Of a stretch of 64,000 nucleotides of DNA, positions 10,401 through 22,784 are shown one piece after another. Location: positions 2,294,001 through 2,358,000 of the forward strand of contig CM074702.1 of NCBI GenBank assembly GCA_037367355.1, read 5' to 3'. Origin of the DNA: Neoscytalidium dimidiatum. Its lineage: Eukaryota > Ascomycota > Dothideomycetes > Botryosphaeriales > Botryosphaeriaceae. Position numbers and translations under genes: made by a program. Below the pieces are notes generated by a model that ran no database searches, was not told where the DNA came from, and was given only the letters and a program-made list of their open reading frames with translations. Each line of letters opens with the position of its first letter. The stretch's first letter is position 1.

Positions 10401-13275
10401 CGGCGAGTACTGCGTCCCCAGTAACACCTTTCAGCATCCTTGTGAGCAAACTGCAGGATTTGCTCAGCAGAGCAGAGCATTTCGAGGTCATCACCGTTCA
10501 TCAGAACACTTTCGACAGCAACCGTTCTTCTGCTGCCTCTATGCTTGCCAAGCAGCTCAGGCTCAAGCTGGTGGCCGATGAGGATTCAGGGATTCCTCGC
10601 GCATACAGGAATATCATGGTCTCAATCCATGCAATCGCGACCTTCAAGGCTCTGGACGACTACCTTCGACCGCGCATTGCTCTTGCTGAGCGGCCCCGGC
10701 CCTCTGGTAGGAACAGGGATGGAGTATCAGGCGCTATTGCTGCATATGCTGCGGCTATCGCTAACCGCAACGCTGGCCTTGGCGGCCGCGACTCCCCTTC
10801 AACACCCCCTTTGCCCGGCCCCACTGACAGCACTAATCGAGCATCTTCTTCCAAGAGAACCACACGATCCAAGGCTACTGCTGGTTCCAGCGCCAACCCG
10901 GAAGCCAGCACACCTTCAACTAAGGAATCCGGGTTGGGCCCAAGGCGATCAAGCCGGAAGCGTCATGATCAAGCCCAACCACCGCCTCCGCCTCCACCAC
11001 CCGCCCCATCCTCGCTTGACGACGTTCGGGACGCTCTGGAATGTGCTGACGAAGCTCAGCTCTCTGACGAGGATGACCTCGGTGATGGGGAGGGCTTGGA
11101 TGCAATCGTAGACGACCTTGAAGATGAGATGGACGAGGATCTCCCTGACCCGTCCGCTGTCAGCGTAGAGGTAGCTTCGAACGGTAGAGCTACCGCGCGC
11201 AAGGAAGATGGCACACGTGTTGCCACACCCCTGGGTGGTGCTACGCCTTCTTCAGCACGCGCAGCTCAAGCTGATCGTTCCTTAGCCGAGAGGATGGCCA
11301 CAGAGCAGCTCGCTAGCCTAGCTTACCAACGTAACCTACTCAGTGGAACTCCGACCTCATCTAGGCCGATGTCCTACGCTGCAGCGATCCAAGCGGTGCC
11401 CCAGGATTGGCACATCGAGTTCTGTGTCAACGATCAGCCTATCTCCAACGAAACTACCATATACCGTGCTGTCCATATGAGCCAAACCGATGGGACTGAG
11501 GCAAATCGCAACATCTGGTCTCCGACGCATACGATCAAGTTCAAGAAAGCCACCGGCCCGCCTCCTGCAGAGTCCAGCTCATTGACGCCTCCTCCGGAGT
11601 CGGCTTCTGATACTGCGGGAATTCCTCAGTCCTTGAACAAAAATCCAACCACGTCATCCATCCTGCGCCTGCTCAGCATCCTTCATGAGCTCAACGCCAA
11701 CTTGGACGATGTTCTTTCCGAGAAGAAAGATGCAATCAAGGTCAATGCTGAGCCTCTGTCTCAGTTCGTGAATACCAAGCTTACCGCCAAGCTCAACCGG
11801 CAGCTCGAGGAGCCGCTCATCGTTGCTAGCAATTGCCTTCCAAGCTGGAGTGAGGATCTCGCCAGGCTCTACCCCTTCCTGTTCCCGTTTGAGACGCGCC
11901 ATCTCTTCCTTCAGTCAACGTCCTTTGGCTACTCTCGCTCAATGGCGAGATGGCAGAATGCGCAATCAACCAATGACTCGCGCCATGACCGCCACCGCGA
12001 CGAGAGGCCATTCCTTGGTAGAGTGCAACGCCAGAAGGTGCGCATCTCTCGCAACAAGATTCTCGAATCGGCCATCAAGGTCATGGAACTCTACGGTTCC
12101 TCGCCCAGCGTCCTTGAGGTCGAGTATTTCGAGGAAGTCGGCACAGGCCTAGGACCGACTCTAGAGTTCTATTCCACCGTCTCGAAGGAGTTCTCAAAGA
12201 AGAAGCTCAAGCTTTGGCGCGAGAACGAATCGAACGAAAAGGACGAATTTGCATTCGGCAAGCGTGGACTGTTTCCCGCTCCCATTAGTGCAGAGCAGGC
12301 GGATACCGAAGACGGCAAGAAGGTGCTTCATCTCTTCAAGATCCTCGGCAAGTTCGTCGCTCGTTCTATGCTCGACTCTCGCATCATAGACGTCTCCTTC
12401 AACCCCACTTTCTTCCGCATTGGAGACAATGCTGCAGTTCCGCCCTCGCTTGGTGCTGTCAAGACGGTGGATTCAGACCTTGCCAAAGCCCTCGTGTTGC
12501 TCAAGAAATTCGCCAAGGAGAAGAAGAAGATTGACGAAGACCCAAGCTTGACGCCTGCGCAAAAGGTTTCGGCCGTTGAAGCGATCGAGATTGATGGAGC
12601 TCATGTGGAAGATCTTGGTCTCGACTTCACACTTCCTGGCTACCCCACCATCGAGCTCATACCCAACGGCGCTAACACCTCTGTCACGATCGATAATGTT
12701 GCCCTCTATGTCGAGAAAGTCTTGGACATGACGCTCGGTAGCGGCGTGCAAAAGCAGGTCGATGCTTTCCGTGCCGGATTCTCCCAAGTATTCCCATATT
12801 CGGCCCTGAGGGCATTCACTTCCGATGAGCTCGTCATGCTCTTCGGTCGCACCGAGGAAGACTGGTCTCTTGAGACCCTCATGGACTCGATCAAGGCCGA
12901 CCATGGTTACAACCTTGACAGCAAGAGCGTTCGCAACTTGCTGCAAGTCATGAGCGAGCTTACTCAATCTCAACGCCGCGATTTCCTTCAGTTCGTCACC
13001 GGTAGCCCCAAGCTACCCATTGGCGGTAAGTTCGCTCCCTTCTTGATAGCTAGCTATTTGTACTGATGACTTGAGCAGGCTTCAAAGCTCTCACCCCAAT
13101 GTTCACGGTGGTCTGCAAGCCGAGCGAACCTCCGTACACATCCGATGACTACCTTCCCAGCGTTATGACCTGCGTCAATTATTTGAAGATGCCAGACTAC
13201 AGCAGCCTCGAGATTCTGAAGGAGAAGCTCTTCGTCGCAATCAAGGAAGGCCAGGGCGCTTTCCACCTGTCGTAA
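7470..13275 (+). CDS. UFD4: HECT-type E3 ubiquitin ligase, UFD4/TRIP12 family
   Basis: Transfers ubiquitin to substrates; the yeast relative UFD4 acts in the ubiquitin-fusion-degradation and N-degron pathways. Four exons (introns 7921-7986, 8634-8683, 13026-13078) give 1878 aa. Order: a disordered Ser/Pro/Arg-rich N-terminus (1-250); armadillo-like helical repeats from about 265 to 720, starting with [16 protein letters not shown]; a very acidic Asp/Glu/His block (about 759-809); more helical and disordered segments with a Pro run; and the HECT domain from about 1480 to the C-terminus. The likely catalytic Cys is residue 1845 in [15 protein letters not shown], 33 residues before the end, the usual position. 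The ATG at 7470 follows a long CT-rich leader. The first intron is 66 nt with no in-frame stop, so retention would add 22 residues. Confidence 0.92.
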
Positions 13276-15258
13276 GCTGGTCTTGCACCATCTTCACAGT
13301 CGAGTCGTCCTTCTCATCGCTATGGCATTGTCGTAATGGTTAGAAATGGTGGATCATAGGGTTTGCTAGTCCGGGTCGGCGCGGATATGATTAAAACATG
13401 CACTTCGTCATTCTCGTAATATGGGGCTTCACACGGTCAAGGGGTCATTATCGGGCATTTTCGTTTTTTGCGATGGAGGGGATTACATTTTATCATGGCG
13501 TAGATGTTCTCTCTTCATCACACCCTTTCGGCGACTCATGACAATCATCATCCATCATCTTCTCTCTCCCGCTGCAGTCCTCTATATTCTTGCTTTCATG
13601 GACTTTTTGCGACGAGGCAGAGGCTTTTCGTTTTCCCTCGTCATTACTGCTCTGGCTATCCTCCTTTTCCTATCCTGGAGGACAGATTGCTGGGCTTGAG
13701 CTTTTTACCACTGCGCGCGCAAATTGCATAGCTGATCGAGTACTCATAGTGCCGGGGAAAGTAAGAAACTGGACTTCTGTTAACAGGTGTCGAGTAATGG
13801 CTCATGGGGATTTTCTTTTTCAAACCGTTTGGCTGCGTAAGGGATGATGGGCGCATCGGTTCTCTTCTCACTCAACGTAGCTTGCAGAACTGAATTAGTA
13901 GTTTTTATTGTGAAAGGAAATTTTACCTCGCTGGTTTGCTCGATCAGGCTTGTGCTTCGTGATGGGAATGTTCGATTGGCTGGGTGAGTGAGGCAGGTTC
14001 TGGGCTTTTTTTTCTTCTTTTTTTTTTAAAAAAAAAAAAAGCATTAGAGAAAAGAATTATGGTAAGCAGAGTATTCATGAGCTGGACCGGGGCAAAGCAC
14101 CCCGGTTCTTAAGTACTGACGAGCACGTATTAAACAGCTCCTCGCGTATCGACATGAAACAGCTCCGTGGACCTCAGGCGATAAGCTTAATACTGAGACT
14201 ATCAGCAAGGAGTGTGTAGCCTTAACGCTCCTATAGCGCTTTGGATGCTATAGCTTCGACATGGTTGTAGACATCCCTGAGCGATATGTCTCATTCGCCT
14301 ACTCAGGTGGCGTAACAGGGTCTACCGTTGCAAAAGCCATTCGAAAGAGGAAAACATCGGCCCGCGATGGCCGTTGGAGCTAAGTGGCCGTCAGGGGGTA
14401 GTCTGGCTCCCCTCTCTAGCCTCACGGGACCGATATTCTTCGCTTATAGACGGATGTGGTAGGCGAAATATATGACCCCAGCGTTTCTTGCATCTTCTGC
14501 TGTCTTGAAAAGTGAGAATACCCGTGTGGAGGCTTCAAATGCCAGTGACAGTCTTGATTGCAGCATAGCAGAGCGGTATTTTGTGGAGGGGGGCACTTGC
14601 CGCTGTCCGTCGGCATCGATGCCCCACTGTGACAGATAGCCGTCGATCATGCGATGCTTAATGGACAACTTTAAGGCACCAGTCCGCTTACTCCGCGAAG
14701 CGAAGCGAATGTGGCACCGCTATCTTGCCAAGGCTCATGGGCCCCAGGGCCCCAGTCATATCATATTCTGCCCGACCGGTTTCTAGCCCCCAACCAACGG
14801 TATGCATCTTTAGAGAGCTCAAAGCTAGATATGCTGCTGGTGAATAGGACGGAACTGTAGCTGCACGCTGACTGTCTCAGAATAGCGGCCAATCGAGGCC
14901 ATGGGAAAGGAATCCTCTCGTGTCTGTCCTGCAGCTCATAGCCTTGTTTGGACGTCTCGTCGGGATGTGAACAAATGCCGATTTCCTGAAGGATTTATAT
15001 CCATGTCGTGGGCTTGCATTAGCGCGATGATACCCCAGAGGCTCAGGCGCGTTGATATTAAAGAAGGGGATCATCGCCCGCGCTTTCTTGAACGATGCTG
15101 CCTCTCCACGGTCCCTCGGGCAGTGTTGTTGTGAGCGACGATACATGCTTCGAACCTGCCACCACTTGACGCCAGCGGTCCGGGCTGGTTCACAATGAGG
15201 ATTCAAGTTTTCGGACGCTGGTAGAACTTCCGAATCGAATAAGGGGAAAGCCCACGCC
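13276..15258. other. Intergenic, no gene seen
   Basis: About 2 kb of mixed composition downstream of UFD4. At 14008-14040 a long T run is directly followed by a long A run (interrupted T tract, then A13), a self-complementary element. The rest has only short open frames without family features and no tRNA-like A/B boxes that I could find. Confidence 0.5.
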
Positions 15259-16199
15259 ATGTTCCCAGGGCACTCGCAAAGAGCGGAACCGACAAGCCTG
15301 GAGGTGGAGCTCTCGAAGACCGATACGAACAAATACGTCGTACCAGAAGGCCATGACCTCCCGGAGGCCTTCAAACAAACTCAACCCGAAGTTGCGCGCT
15401 ACAGCTATCCGGAAGACATCGATTCGACACCACCGGAGGCCCTACCAACGCCTGTATCGGACAGTAAGGAAGTCTTCGAACCACCAAAGGAGCGCACCGT
15501 CTGCGGTCTTCGGCGAAAAACCTTCTTCGTCGTCCTCGCCACCATCCTGCTCATCATCGTCATCGGCGCAGCCGTCGGAGGCGGCGTGGGCGGATCCCTG
15601 GCCAACAAGTAGACATCCGGCTCGACTTCCCTCCGACGACGACGACGACGACGACAAAAACAGCATCACGACCAACGCCTGCGACCAACGACACCGCCGC
15701 CATCCTCCCGACCACGCGCTTGAACGGGACGCTTACGCTGTGAGCAGCACCGGCGGCTGCCGGCACGATCGCTGGGGAGAGAGGGGGGAGGGTGGGAGGC
15801 CTGAGGAAGGAATCTGACGATGGTGGTGTGAGATGGGAGTGGGTGGGTAGACGAGACGTTGCCGACGTGGTTTGGGGGAGGGGGGGAGGATTGCGGCATT
15901 TGCAGACGGGTCGAATAGTGCGGAGGGAGTTTGCGACGCAGGGCGTGAGTTTTCGGCGGCGAGCGGCGCCGGGGTTCAGGTCACGGCGTGGGATCAGGGT
16001 GCTGAGACGTGGTATGAGGATGTGGACGCGAGCTCTGGAGATACTGGGCTGGGGAGTATTTGCGGAGGGGTCGGCGTTGGCGGTGAGTCGGGCTGGGATG
16101 GTATATGGATTTGTGGCGAATGGAAGTTTGGGTGAGTATGCGTGGAGTTCGGCAGACGGGTATACCTTCAACGGGTTGGTGAATACGACTACTGTTTGA
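15259..16199 (+). pseudogene. Decayed lectin-like single-pass membrane protein gene
   Basis: The first 117 codons (15259-15612) read like the N-terminus of a fungal type II membrane protein: a Pro/Glu-rich tail, a basic RRK stop, then one membrane segment (FFVVLATILLIIVIGAAVGGG) ending VGGSLANK at a TAG stop. Beyond the stop, T-rich linker residues continue in another frame (15640-15740, with a GAC repeat). Near 15890-16050 a frame reads WYEDVDASSG. In a third frame the last 45 codons (about 16060-16199) read MVYGFVANGSLGEYAWSSAD, which I recognise as similar to the last blade of fungal fucose-lectin-like beta-propellers. The needed stop and frame changes, and less than 600 nt where a propeller would need about 900, suggest a truncated, frameshifted copy. 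Alternatively the 117-aa frame could be expressed alone. Confidence 0.45.
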
Positions 16200-16704
16200 T
16201 CAAATTGTCAAACCTGTGAAAGAGGGTGTTGTTCTTGAAAGGGGGAGTATTTAATTAACTTTTATTGAGCGCGTCCTCGGGAAGGCTGAAACATTCGTCT
16301 TATATTTAGGAAATCTGATGATATCTGATCTTGGCTGAAGCGCTACAGTCCAGTCTTTCATCTTTGACCTCGGCATTCCTTTCGAAAGGAAAAATTACTA
16401 TCAAGCGAATGCTCTCCTGGGCAGTCACAAGCTATGCGCAAGTCACCGAGAGCAGGCCAACCATAGACGCCAATGAAATGTCCTTTGCCTCGGAACCCCG
16501 CATACAGACTGAGGGGTTGCCGCTAGTAAGAGCCTCAGGCACGGACGGCCAGTCACCTCATAAAAACCCCAAGGAATTTCATCACCAACAACTTATATGG
16601 TCGACCAGGAGCTGCAGAGCGCTAATGCTTAGTGGTGTTTTTGTGCGATTCGTGGTCTTCGCCAACTCTTTGGACCAAACCTATACGCCATCCACAGTTA
16701 CACC
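16200..16704. other. Intergenic / promoter of acyl-CoA dehydrogenase gene
   Basis: About 500 bases between the lectin remnant and the next start codon. No open frame with family features; I see no distinctive site. Confidence 0.5.
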
Positions 16705-17214
16705 ATGCAGTCCCAAAAGCATCCCAGACCTCCATCGAGCGACACCACAGGGTTCTTCCAGCCCAAGCCCAGGCTCCGCAACACTTTTCAGGATGACCCA
16801 GCCCTCAAGCGGGTCTTTTCCAGTCCGTCACCCACATCCTTCATTCTCAGCCTCTCTCCCCTTATCGACACGAATAAGAACCCCCACTACAACCAAAAAA
16901 AAAAAAAAAAAGAAAGAAAGAAAGAAAAGCAATAGAAAGGAACTAACAAAAGGCCCCAACACGCAGCCTACCTCCCACCCGCGCTCCAGCCCGCCCTCGC
17001 GCCAGAACTCACCCGCTTCGCCGCCCTCGCGCTCTCGCCCGCCGTCCTCGCCCACGCCGCCGACGCCGAGCGCCACCCGCCCGCCGTCCGCACGCACGAC
17101 ACCTTCGGCGCGCGCGTAGACGACGACCCGCTGACCACCTCGGCCGGCTGGAAGGCCCTGACCGCGCTCAGCGCGCGCGAGGGCCTGGTCGCCATCCCGT
17201 ACGAAAAGGGCGGC

Positions 17215-17248
<34 letters not shown>

Positions 17249-18936
17249 CCGCGCCCGGCCCTTTCGCCCGCGTCCACCAGTTCCTCAAGACGCACCTGTG
17301 GGCGCCCAGCGCGGCGCAGGTCACGTGTCCGGCCGCGATGGCGGACGGCGCCGCGCGGTTGCTGGCGGACGCGCTGGCGGACGACGGCGATGGGCGGCGG
17401 CGGGCGGGCGAGCGGCGGTGGGAGGAGAAGGAGGAGAAGGACCGCCGGCGTGTTTTCGAGCACGCGGTCGGGCGGCTGGTGGCGCGCGATCCGGCCGAGG
17501 CGTGGACGAGCGGGCAGTGGATGACGGAGCGCGGAGGGGGCAGCGATGTGGGCGGCGCGACAGAGACGCGGGCGCGGGAGGTGGGCGGTGGGGAGGAGGA
17601 GGAGGAGGAGGAGGAGGAGGAGGAGGATAGAGGGACGGATGCGGATGGCTTGCCGTTGGGGCCGTGGCGCGTGGATGGGTTCAAGTGGTTCAGCTCGGCG
17701 ACGGATGCGCAGATGGCGGTGCTGCTGGCGAGGATGCCGGATGGCCGGCTCTCTGCGTTTTATGCGCCGACGAGGAGGAGGAGGAGAAGGAGGGAGCGGC
17801 AGCTGCGGCGGGGGGAGGAGGCTCCTCGTCAGGGCGAGGACGTGGAGGGAGAAGAGGTGGAGACCGAGCTGAACGGCATCCGCATCCATCGCCTCAAGAA
17901 CAAGCTCGGCACCCGTCCCGTCCCGACTGCTGAGCTCGTCTTGCAGGGCTTGCGCGCTTGGCCGGTTGGCGAGCTGGGCCAGGGCGTGAGGGTCATCAGC
18001 ACGATCCTGAACATCACGCGTGCGCATAATGCCGTCGCTGCCGTTTCGTTTCTCGGCAGGGGGCTCGCCGTATCTCGGGCTTTTGCACGTGTGAGGAGGG
18101 TGAGGGGAGGGGAGTTGCTATGCGACAATGCGTTGCACGTGAGGACGATGGCGGCATTGGCGGTCGATTACGCGGCGATGATGCATTTGGCGTTTGCGAC
18201 GGTGGCGTTTTTGGGGGTTGTGGAGAATGAAAAGCAGGGAGGAGATGCTGGTCAGGTGGAGTGGTTGAGGCGCCTGGGACTAGATGAGGCGAGGGATTCG
18301 AAGGCTATGCTGAGGGTCTTGACGCCGTTGGCGAAGGCATTGACGGCGAAGGCGGCGATTGCAGGGCTTGCTGAGTGTATGGAGAGCTTGGGCGGTGTCG
18401 GGTTCCTGGAGAACGAGGACCCGGAGTTGAATTTGGCGAGGATATTCAGGGATGCGAATGTGCTCAGTATCTGGGAGGGGACGACCAACGTGATGGCGGA
18501 CGATCTGGTGAGGGTGCTGAAGGGGAAAGAAGGCAAGAGCGTGCTTGACAGCCTGAAGAAGATGGCCGGTGAGGTTGGAAAACTTCGTGGTCTTGCTGGA
18601 AGTGATATTGCCGGGACGATCGAATTGAGGGCGGAACATCTGATGGCTTGGATCTCAAAGACGCCTGCTCACGAATTGAGGGTAGAGGGAAGAACTCTAC
18701 TGGCAGACCTCGGCTGGTTTGTGTGTGCCGTCTTCCTGGCGCTTGATGCTTCACGAGATGGGAATGAAAGGTGTTGGGAGGTGCTACAAAGATGGATCCA
18801 GAGAACCGACGGGTGGCCAGGCAAGGGTTTCTCCAGAAGCGATGGCACGCAAAGCCCTGCATCCGCAGAAGCCTTCAGGTTGGATAGATTGATTGTCTTT
18901 GGAGAAGACGGACTGAAGGAAAAAGGGAAAATATGA
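16705..18936 (+). CDS. Acyl-CoA dehydrogenase, AidB-like
   Basis: FAD-dependent flavoprotein of the acyl-CoA dehydrogenase superfamily; the AidB branch has poorly known substrates. Two exons (intron 16823-16966, donor after TTTTCCA, branch-like AACTAAC) give 695 aa. The N-terminus TTGFFQPKPRLRNTFQDD matches AidB-type starts. The middle signature TSGQWMTERGGGSDVGG (flavin/substrate binding) and the C-terminal LNLARIFRDANVLSIWEGTTNVMADDLVRVL are clear when read in short pieces. Odd points: a Thr11 run (GAC repeat, 17217-17247), a Glu11 run (GGA repeat, 17594-17627) and an Arg-rich patch lie inside the catalytic region as insertions. GC content at third positions is very high in the 5' two thirds. 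An antisense frame of 399 aa here is a compositional shadow. Confidence 0.85.
17217..17247. repeat. (GAC)n microsatellite inside the coding region
   Basis: About ten uninterrupted copies, read as Thr11 in the acyl-CoA dehydrogenase. Trinucleotide repeats of this kind keep frame when they change length. Confidence 0.85.
17594..17627. repeat. (GGA)n microsatellite inside the coding region
   Basis: About ten uninterrupted copies, read as Glu11 in the acyl-CoA dehydrogenase, directly after the central flavin-binding signature. Confidence 0.85.
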
Positions 18937-19105
18937 CATCCAGAAACTGGGGTCGAGAAACGGGCCTGTCATGGCTTTCCCTATCAAGTGGGTCTAGAAT
19001 GATCGAAGAACCTAATCGTTGGAGCGCCTTCGTCGATGTCGCCTTTACGGCCTCTTTCTACCGCCCGCCGTGCCTCACTTCCATCTCTAGACTCATCCCA
19101 ACCGC

Positions 19106-21221
19106 CTAAATCTTCCCTCCACCCAGCACCGCCTGCACCAGCGTCGTCCCCCTCCCCAGCGGCGCGTCCGGCTGCGGATAATCCGGCTGTGTGGTGAAGG
19201 GGCTCTTATCACCCAGACTCGGAATCCTGCCGAGCAGGAACTCCAGATGCCTGTAGCCGGCAGCTTGCTGGAAGCCCGGGACCGCGTGACCCGCCAGCTC
19301 GATGGCCACGAAGGTCAGGCCGCGCTCTGTGCCGTAGCTGCCGGCGACGCCGGCTCCCGCCTGGCTCTCGAGGAACGGAGCGTCGTGGTAGGGAATATAG
19401 AAAGGCTCGTCGGGAGCTATGGGGTGGGGGAGGTTTTCAGCGAGTGGAATTTCGTAAGGGGGGCGGGGGCAGACGTACTCTTAGAAAAGCCTTGCGCGCC
19501 GTTCCAGGTCAGGTTGTTGAGGGTGAGCAGGACGCCGTCGAGGACGATGATCATGTCGAGGCTGCCGTGGCCGACGACGGTGTTGTTGATGCGCTCCGTC
19601 ACACGGGCAAGCGGCCCGCCGTTCAGGCCCGACGGCTCGCTCAGGTCCTCGTCCTTGTCCTTGCCGGCCACGAAGACGGGCTTGTCGGCGCAGACGGTCC
19701 AGTTGGAGCTCTCGGGCACGTGGAGCAGGGCTTTGACGTCCGATCGGTTGAAGTAGGGTGTCTGGTAGCCTTTCGGTAGGTAAAAGCCTGAGTATGGGAA
19801 GCCTAAGACGTCCCACGGAATGGGACAGAGCTGCGTGACTTCGTAAACGTTGAAGCAAGGGTTGAGCAGGAAAGCGGCGTCAGCGACGTCGCCCCAGATG
19901 TCGCAATCGTCAGTGACGCTGCCATTTGGAAATGTGCCCTTCGGGAGACTGATGCGGCCTTTCGGCGGGTAAGTCAAGCCCTCGGTGATGAAGTCGTCGA
20001 AGCCACAAGCGGAACTCTTGTTGTAGAGGAATTCATTGAAACTGTCGTTGAATGGAAATGAATTTCTGTGGTTTTCGACGAGGCTCAGGCTTGGCGCTTC
20101 CCGAAGAGCTGAGATGTAGCCAATTGCAGGATCATAGATCATGATGCCAGACACGTTGAAGTAAGTTGTGTCACTTTGATTGAGCATGTAATCCGCAAAG
20201 TAAGGCACGTACCTAGCATCTCATTGGAACAATGTTCAGTAATGCGAAGGTAATACTCACATCCCAGCGTAAGATTCTCCAGCAAGGTAGACTTTGCGAT
20301 TCTGCAGTTGAAAGAGATCAACAAAATTCTTCCAGAATCCGGAGAATTGCGCCGCTGCATCTTCTTGAGAAGTCGCGTTGGGCGTGCCTCTGGTATAGCC
20401 TGTTCCGACGGGCTGCTCAATCCAGACAATATTTGACAGGTTATTCCAAGCATAATGGTTCTTCACCGGCTCATACTGTGAGGCCATCCAGTTCACCGGA
20501 CCATTTTCTTTGAAAACTGCCGACATGGTCAGTCCCTTCGCCTGAAATGGTCTTCCTCCGCGAGCCTTGACACTCTTTCCAGGAAGTGAGATCCAATTCA
20601 GTAGCACTTACATCCGTACAAAGAGGAACATCCAGGACCACCCTGTGTGCCAGAATAGGTCAGTCAGAACCAGCCCCCCCCAGTTCTTCTAGCAAGCCTC
20701 AGGCATATTTTCGGACCCACATTCAACCAGATCACGATCTCATCTTTCGCAGCCTCATTCTCCGTTGGGACAAACCTGTACAGCGGGAAGTAGAAAGTTA
20801 ATCGAAAGGTAGAAGGTAAGCAAATCAGGCCCCCCATGTCCTTAACGTCCAGTTACCCCTATTTTCCCGGCCACGAAGAGTTCGAAATCTCCGGCGTGAC
20901 TCACCAGAAGAAGAGCTCGCGGTCGCTACTATCATCAATGGGTAGCAGCCCTGAGTAGCTCTCCGGTAGCTCGAACGTAACATTCGGAAAGCCAGTGCGG
21001 TTAACAGCGAAGGGAGCAGTGCGATCGTTATACCAAGGGCTATCCGTGTCGATTGTACGAGGCGTGAGGTCTCGTGGGTGCTGATATTTAGCGGCTGCTG
21101 CTGCGCGCTCGCGGAACTTAGATTCGTAGAATGTGCGGGCACGATCGTTGGACGGGGCTTTGGCGAAGGTGCTGGCTATCGACAGACAAAGGGCTAATGT
21201 GCGGAGGACAGCGACCCACAT
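19106..21221 (-). CDS. Secreted serine carboxypeptidase, peptidase family S10
   Basis: Removes C-terminal residues from peptides at acid pH; likely secreted or vacuolar. Six exons give 567 aa. The N-terminus WVAVLRTLALCLSIASTFAKA is a signal peptide. Motifs: WLNGGPGCSSLYG (substrate carboxylate/oxyanion site, about 122-134), GESYAGMYVPYFA with catalytic Ser at about 216, probable catalytic Asp at about 445 in VLDG, and catalytic His at about 508 in GHAVPGFQ. Numerous N-x-S/T sites suit a glycoprotein. The start at 21221 is chosen because it opens directly on the signal peptide; an in-frame upstream Met (21308) would bury it. It lies tail to tail with the acyl-CoA dehydrogenase gene, with about 170 bases between stops. 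Exon joins: W/F, N/G, G/F, M/Y and K/T, all GT-AG. Confidence 0.92.
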
Positions 21222-22784
21222 GGCTTTTCGGCAATATGCGTTCTTGCTCGTAGCCAGTGGAGAGAGGTATAGCGAGTGAGATTCGAGTGAGATGGCTATG
21301 AGAGACAAAGAGAGTGGTTTATAGATCAGCGCCGAGGAAAGTAAAATGAAGCGAAACTTAGGTGGATTAACGGTATTACTAGAATATGATGAGAAAGGCT
21401 AAATAAGATAGGAGGCTAGCTGGTTTCGGGCCAAGTGGGGGGACAAGACGAAGTTGCGGGTGCTTGGCAGGTATGCCACAGTGGAAGGGATACCCCGGGC
21501 TGACAGCTTTGATGCACTGTCAGGAAGACCAAGTGCAGAGAAGGCTTGACAACTGACCGGGCGTAGAAAGCTTTTCTACAGACCCAGATGGAATTGGAAT
21601 GGGCAAATTGCAGAGTGCATGATCTTGCTTGAAATCTTGAGAATATGGATCTTGATGGTATGCTATGCTGCCGCATGTGCGATACCGTGCTCCCCTGGCC
21701 GGACCACTGCCTTTCTCCCTGACTCGAATTCCCGGAACATGTTTAACCCAACAGAGTTTGGGAAGAAGGTTAGTTTCAGAGTACGCCCGAGCAGGATAAC
21801 TTTAATTGTTGGAACCAGGGAATCAAAAATAGTAAACGAATTGTCGCACTTTCTTGCCATATTTGCAGACAGGAAATTGTGTGCATCTTCTGCAGACAAG
21901 TATCGGTGATGCAGAGCATGAAGAGTACATGGTGAGCTACGCCGGTTGCAGAACACAGCGTAAAGCTTATCGTACCATAAGCTCTTATGCCCATCTTTAT
22001 CCAAACCTCACATGGCCCTGCCATTTTCCAGACCTAATCACGTACTGGTAGAAGTCAACCATGCCTCGGACATACCAGATGCAAAATCCAGCCCCTAAGT
22101 GCAGATGAACTCCATGCAGTCTCACCGCTATAAAAAAAAAAATAGTTGTACGCCATCTATAGATTCTGGTGCGGCAAGAATGCATTTGAACCGATACTTG
22201 ATTAGACTGGGCCGCAGTACTAGTCAAGAAGTGCATTCTGTTGCAGTTGACTTCAACGGCTTATTTACTTAGCTTCTTAGCTCTTGTTATAATCGAAAGT
22301 TGGTTTTGCTTGCCGTGGTAGTGCTAATAGAACAGACCTCGTAATTGATGTATGACAAAAGCGGTGTTCCTATATCTTCGCGAGTAGTAAAGTGGATATG
22401 GGATCGAAGAAGTCATGCGGGCTGGGTTGCCTGATGCTAGGGCAAGTATTCACAGTTGAATAACTATTCCATCTGCTCGAATGGTGTGATATACGGTTTG
22501 GGCTCGGCGTGCGCGAACGTTTTGCACATGTCCTATCAAGGCAGGCTCGAAGGTGAAGTCATTCACTACATACTGTAGAGCTTTTCGTGCCAGCACCGAT
22601 ATAATCTCTGTCTCTCCAAACGCAGATGTGGGGAGGCCGTGACTCACCAAAGAAAAGACAGAGAGGCCTCTCAGCCTCAACCGAACCCATTCTTCAAAAA
22701 AGAAAAAAAAAACCCGGCACCACATCTCCATCCCGTACCCCTCCAACCAACTACGACCCACGCCACAATACTCACCCACCCATA
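21222..22784. other. Intergenic, no gene seen
   Basis: About 1.56 kb, moderately AT-rich, between the carboxypeptidase start and the stop of the next SDR. The part next to 21221 must hold the carboxypeptidase promoter. No open frame with family features. Confidence 0.5.

Noticed and set aside
14008..14040. T-run/A-run inverted sequence as a transposon end or terminator
   Set aside because: No paired terminal repeats, target-site duplication or transposase frame nearby; simple homopolymer slippage explains it.
16828..18027. Minus-strand open frame of 399 aa
   Set aside because: Lies antisense to the acyl-CoA dehydrogenase, has Arg/Pro/Leu-rich composition from GC-rich third positions and no family motif.
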